Below are positions 18,138 through 21,990 of a stretch of DNA of 21,990 nucleotides, piece after piece (within the stretch, counting starts at the first letter, position 1; each line of letters starts with the position of its first letter). The stretch is from NCBI GenBank assembly GCA_032718475.1, contig JAUCBJ010008110.1, positions 1 to 21,990 on the forward strand, given 5' to 3'. The stretch is from Nemertoderma westbladi. Lineage: Eukaryota; Xenacoelomorpha; Nemertodermatida; Nemertodermatidae. The notes under the pieces were generated by a model that ran no database searches, was not told the DNA's origin, and worked only from the letters and a program-made list of their open reading frames with translations. The translations under genes and the position numbers were made by a program.

Positions 18138-18435
18138 CGCAAAAAACAATTACCTTTTTTTCATAGCATCTCGTAAATTGTGTACACTCAGTGATTCATA
18201 TATTATAATATAATCTGTGCAATATCTAGCTAGGGGTGTAGTAATTCATTAGGGATTAGAGTAAGTTTATATACATACTGTAGAACCCAACATTAAATGT
18301 CTGGGCGGGCCAGTCTGACGTATATTCATTATTACCAGTTACCTTGTGTAACTGCCTGTTTTTGTGCAATTATTGCTAATGATTACACAATGCAGTTTGA
18401 ATATGAATTATTAAAAAAAAAAAAAAAAAAAAAAA
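18138..18435 (+). other. LINE-D 3' UTR and poly(A) tail
   Basis: The sequence after the LINE-D stop is AT-rich without open frames and ends in 'gaattatt' plus about 22 A (18414-18435). No canonical AATAAA was found close to the A-run. The following 'ggaaaagttgtaaaat' should begin with the TSD if one exists, but I found no matching copy upstream. Confidence 0.7.
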
Positions 18436-19868
18436 GGAAAAGTTGTAAAATTTAAAATATCCAACTGCGTTAGTTTTAGAGATTAACAAAACAACTATGG
18501 ACTGGTCATGGTTTATTATGTTTAAAGCATTCACAGACTGTGTGAAACTCTCACAGAGATTCATTACTTTCCAGACTGATGTGTCATTCATGATGGAAAG
18601 CACAATAGTGAATTATTCCCGATCTTACCCAGGGCATCGCATGATTAATAGGGAACTGATGCATGTGTGGTGTGGGTATACCATACCATAAATCCCTCGT
18701 TTCTTCAGAAATCGCGTGCAAGTCGAAAGATGTTTGTTAGCAAGGATGAAATACTGAAAATTTCCCGAAATCTGTTGACATGATTGATGAATAACCGAGG
18801 TAGTTGTTCCCGAAATCTGTTGACATGATTGATGAATACCAGAGGTGGTTATTTATATATCCATCAGCTACCCTTTTGAAGATTGCTGTAGAAATCCCTT
18901 AAAATAGTTTCATCAGATTGCCTGTTGGTGCGAATCTCCTAAATTTAAATCCTAAATTTTGCGAGATGTTGGTGCCATCTAATCTGTAGCCAGTGAGAAC
19001 TAAGAATATAGCCTCTAAATTCAGATTAGTTTGCACTACTACTGTAGGCCGAGCACTAACACTGAATGTTCTAATTTACAGTACTTACCTGTGTTTCTGA
19101 CAGCAGACGCAGAGCATAGATGGATTGTAACTAGCATTAATAGAATACAACAACTAATCCTATAATACATTTTTATCTGTTGTTCTATGTAATTCTTAAT
19201 TAAATTTATTCTTAAGAAGATCTTAATAATACTCTATATAATATTCTATTAATATTATAGTAAAACTGCCAAAACGGTAATGAATGAACACATAATAATA
19301 TAAACCTCTGATCTGATATATCCCTAATATATCTGTTTTCGGATAATTGGAGGCAATTAGCAATGCTGATCAATGATCATTGATTTTTGTTAGAAAGCCA
19401 GGAGAAACACCCAAGTTCACTAATAAAATATTTTTTATGACAGTTGATACTATAATATATTTATCATCATAATAAAATGAATTCGTAATCTGAAACATTA
19501 TTCCACAGATTTTATTTAATTTAACCTGGATGGTGGGTGCTTGGATGACTATTTATTTAGGTTGACCAAATTTATGTTTATGGTGATAAATACATTTTAA
19601 TTGAATATGATTGTGTCCAGAAATTAGATTTATAGATTGCTACCAATTCTGGATGGAATAATGCCAAAAAATGTATGCCAGAATGGCATGTCTCTAAAGA
19701 GTATAGATGAAATTGATATTTTAATAATAACCGTTATAACTGTAATTAACGTTATAACCATAATACATACTGTATATAAAGGGGCTGTGGGATTGTGAAT
19801 ATGTATAAGTAAAAAGTAAGAAAACATAAGATGAGTTGGCCAATGGCCAGTATCATTCAAGGCTGAAT
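18436..19868. other. AT-rich non-coding spacer
   Basis: No supported gene on either strand. The region holds a 45-bp tandem duplication (18762-18851), two GTTATAAC palindromes near 19733-19760 and otherwise unremarkable AT-rich sequence. Confidence 0.6.
18762..18851. repeat. 45-bp tandem duplication (two units)
   Basis: Units 18762-18806 and 18807-18851 share 'ttcccgaaatctgttgacat' followed by 'gattgatgaata', with a few differences near the unit ends. It is a simple local duplication. Confidence 0.85.
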
Positions 19869-20189
19869 AGTATACGATGGTTCGACAACATTTGTGTCTA
19901 CTGTTGACGGTGACACAGAACCATTTGAAGTGTTATGGGGCGTCCTCCAGGGAGACACACTTGCACCATTCTTGTTCATTATTGTTGTTGACTATGTTCT
20001 ACGCATGTCCTTAGATAATCATAATGATGATGGGGTGATGATAACTCAACCTACTGGCTCCAGAAGTCGAGGAAATCCTGCCAAGTACCTAACTGATCTA
20101 GACTTTGCTGATGACTTAGGAGTACTCTCAGAATCACTAGAGGGAGCCCAACGGTTCCTCAGCTCATTAGAACATGCTGCTTCTAGTGT

Positions 20190-20203
20190 TGGTCTTTTTA
20201 TTA
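20190..20203. repeat. TSD, left copy (RTE-in-RTE insertion)
   Basis: The 14-bp tggtctttttatta is repeated exactly at 21808-21821. It is followed by 8 bp of ATT-type filler (20204-20211) before homology to the element starts at 20212. Confidence 0.82.
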
Positions 20204-21807
20204 TTATTATTATTGGCGATATCTCCTTTGCAGAAGTGAAGGCTGCTGCAAAGAGCATTAAGACCAATCGTGCCAGTGGAGTAGATGGTGTTCCCCCTGA
20301 GGTCTTTAAAATACCTGAGTGTTTAAAGCTCATCTATCCCATCATAGTAGACATGTACCGTACAACAAGAGTCCCACAAGAAATGAAAACAAATAAGTTG
20401 GTGCCAGTTCCCAAGAAGGGCAACCTAACACTCTATGGTTCTTTTCGGGGAATCTCATTGATCTCGATTGCTGCAAAACTATACAATAGAATTCTATTAA
20501 ATCGCATCAGGGATCCCATTGAGAGACTGCTACGTGGAAATCAGAATGGGTTCTGTAAAGGTCGTGGGACCATGGAGCCCATTTTGGCACTTAGAAGGAT
20601 AATTGAAGAGTTATCAAAAAAGAAAGACAGGCATCTGGCTGTTATCTTTGTTGACTTCTTCAAGGCCTTTGATTCAGTCTCTCGCTCACGTATGTTCAGC
20701 ATACTTTCATTATATGGGATTCCTGATGAAATTATTGCAGCAATCAGATCAGTATACGATGGTTCGACAACATTTGTGTCTACTGTTGACGGTGACACAG
20801 AACCATTTGAAGTGTTATGGGGCGTCCTCCAAGGAGACACACTTGCACCATTCTTGTTCATTATTGTGGTTGACTATGTTCTACGCATGTCCTTAGATCA
20901 TCATAATGATGATGGGGTGATGATAACTCCACCTACTGGCTCCAGAAGTCGAGGAAATCCTGCCAAGTACCTAACTGATCTAGACTTTGCTGATGACTTA
21001 GGAGTACTCTCAGAATCATTAGGGGGAGCCCAGCGGCTCCTCAGCTCATTAGAACATGCTGCTTCTAGTGTTGGTCTTTTTATTAACTCCAGAAAGACCA
21101 AAATTCTGACAGTTAACTTTGAAAGTCCTCAGCAAGTCTCTGATCGGATGAGCATAAGCTCAAAGGATGGTATGCTTGAGCATGTGGACGACTTCTGTTA
21201 CCTGGGATGATGGATCCGGAAGTCAGGTGAGGACCTTCGAATACGTAAGGGAAAGGCATGGGCAGCCTTGAATAGGCTTTCCAGGATTTGGAAGTCACCT
21301 AGAATTAATCGGAAACTTAAGGTCCGATTATTTAGAGCAGCAGTAGTTCCAGTACTCCTCTACGGGAGTCCATGCTGGGCTCTAACTGCTGAGGACACCA
21401 AATCTCTGGATGGCACATTCACAAGAATGCTACGCCGGGTACATTGTGTCAAGTACAATGCACACATCTCCAACCAGACACTATATAACATTGGAGGTGT
21501 CTCATTGGTTCCCCCAAGCTTGACACTAGAACAAAATCGCCTCCGCTTTGCAGGACATTGCTTTCGCCGTGAGGACCAGCCAGTGCATAATCTTGTACTT
21601 TGGCAGCCTCATGGAGTGAATAAGCATGGTGGACAGCCCATGACTTTCTTGAGACGCATCTTAAAGGACACTGGCCTTAAAGATGCGGATGATCTAGCAA
21701 ATGTCATGGGTGATAGGGAGTTGTGGCGGTGCAATTTTGTTGACAAGCCGGCGCAGCATTCTTAAAAATGCAGCTGCAATGCAGCATGCCGATCCTAGTA
21801 GTAGTAG
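20204..21807 (+). mobile_element. Young 5'-truncated RTE-like copy nested in an RTE-like fragment
   Basis: Homology to the full-length copy starts at its position 15634 and runs through the 3' UTR to exactly four TAG units (21796-21807). I count only about eight or nine base differences over roughly 1.6 kb, so it is about 99% identical. A 14-bp TSD flanks it. The 5' junction carries 'ttattatt', an extension of the ATT at the TSD and element edges. Confidence 0.88.
20212..21765 (+). pseudogene. RTE-like RT, 5'-truncated, one nonsense codon
   Basis: The sequence runs from GDISFAEVKAAAKS through the RT (FVDFFKAFD, GVLQGDTLAP, DFADDLG) and the C-terminal domain to TAA at 21763-21765. The only disabling point change I see is TCA to TGA at 21208-21210, converting the Ser of 'YLGSWI' to stop. 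There is also Arg to Cys at the 'GFRKGRG' site (ttccgt to ttctgt near 20552). The endonuclease is missing. The upstream RTE fragment happens to be in frame through the ATT filler, so a chimeric open frame spans 19894-21210. Confidence 0.87.
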
Positions 21808-21821
21808 TGGTCTTTTTATTA
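21808..21821. repeat. TSD, right copy (RTE-in-RTE insertion)
   Basis: Exact repeat of 20190-20203, directly after the (TAG)4 tail. The older fragment then continues with 'actccataaagacc'. Confidence 0.82.
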
Positions 21822-21976
21822 ACTCCATAAAGACCAAAATTTTGACAGTTAACTTTGAAAGTCCACAGCAAGTCTCTGATCGGATGAGCATAAGCTCAAA
21901 AGATGGTATGCTTGAGCATGTGGATGACTTCTGTTACCTGGGATCATGGATCCGGAAGTCAGGTGAGGACCCTCGA

Positions 21977-21990
21977 ATATATATATATAT
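21977..21990. repeat. (AT)n microsatellite at window end
   Basis: The older RTE-like fragment stops matching the intact copy at 'cgaata' and becomes an (AT)n run to the last base. Whether this is an expansion inside the element or the edge of another insertion cannot be seen. Confidence 0.75.

Larger units (their letters stand above)
11332..18435 (+). mobile_element. LINE-D: 2A-motif-bearing CR1/Jockey-like LINE, interrupted by a full-length RTE-like element
   Basis: The minimum extent is given, from the first ATG of the ORF to the end of the poly(A). The coding frame is cut at 13619/13620 by a 3608-bp RTE-like element and continues in the same frame at 17312. The 3' UTR (18138 to about 18413) ends in a run of about 22 A at 18414-18435. 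With the insertion and one TSD copy ignored, the frame is open from 11332 to 18137, about 1037 codons plus stop. No substitution or frameshift seems to have disabled this copy before it was hit. The 5' end is undefined, and no ORF1 was recognised. Confidence 0.85.
19869..21976 (+). mobile_element. Older RTE-like fragment, split by a younger copy
   Basis: Bases 19869-20203 match 16180-16513 of the full-length element, and 21808-21976 continue the same match. Together they form one 5'-truncated copy interrupted at 20204-21807. A 14-bp TSD (tggtctttttatta, 20190-20203 and 21808-21821) proves the interruption. Both parts show a similar scatter of substitutions against the intact copy (for example 'ctccataaag' for 'ctccagaaag'), more than the inserted copy does. 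The fragment loses similarity at 21976, where an (AT)n run starts. Confidence 0.85.

Noticed and set aside
19894-21210. A 438-aa protein with a duplicated RT segment
   Set aside because: It is a chimera of two nested element copies joined through ATT filler and ended by a nonsense codon, not a domain-duplicated enzyme.

Overview
The window is eukaryotic DNA, most likely from an AT-rich invertebrate metazoan genome. It has no recognisable host gene, no bacterial gene organisation and no CRISPR array. Almost all coding-like sequence belongs to APE-type non-LTR retrotransposons (LINEs). They sit among AT-rich spacers, a G-rich minisatellite and one tRNA-derived SINE. I cannot name the species from the sequence alone.

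Layout: (1) 1-753 is AT-rich spacer with diverged internal duplications. (2) About 754-3467, minus strand, is a 5'-truncated L2/CR1-like LINE ('LINE-B'). At 999-2554 it is split by an older RTE-like element whose 10-bp target-site duplication (TSD) lies in the reading frame of LINE-B. (3) 3468-4476 is spacer. (4) 4477-8254 is a 25/53-bp G-rich minisatellite interrupted by a 5'-truncated, broken RTE-like copy (5297-7843). That copy carries a tRNA-derived SINE (5340-5532) bounded by a 14-bp TSD. (5) 8255-8627 is unassigned sequence. (6) 8628 to about 10387, minus strand, is a degraded Jockey/CR1-like LINE ('LINE-C'). (7) About 11332-18435, plus strand, is a third LINE family ('LINE-D') with an endonuclease-RT ORF, a 2A-like motif near its N-terminus and a poly(A) tail. 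It is cut just after its YADD catalytic motif by a full-length RTE-like element at 13620-17227. (8) 18436-19868 is AT-rich spacer with a 45-bp tandem duplication. (9) 19869-21990 is an older RTE-like fragment interrupted by a younger copy of the same family (20204-21807), running into an (AT)n tract at the window end.

The central object is the full-length RTE-like element at 13620-17227. It has an apparently intact ORF (13891-17187, 1098 aa) with all recognisable endonuclease and RT motifs, a diverged tandem repeat in its 5' UTR, a roughly 40-bp 3' UTR with two palindromes, and a (TAG)n tail. A perfect 84-bp TSD flanks it. Apart from this insertion the LINE-D frame is open from ATG to stop on both sides, so both elements look young. 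The copy at 20204-21807 differs from the full element by only a handful of bases, which suggests recent activity of the family.

I found no host-encoded system. The most interesting signals are structural: the 84-bp TSD, the repeated nesting of RTE-like insertions inside other repeats in the same orientation, a (TAG)n tail that also supplies a stop codon, the 2A-like leader, and a 267-bp identical block in the two halves of the minisatellite. Clade names (RTE-like, L2/CR1-like, Jockey/CR1-like) are judgements from motifs and tails, not from a phylogeny.
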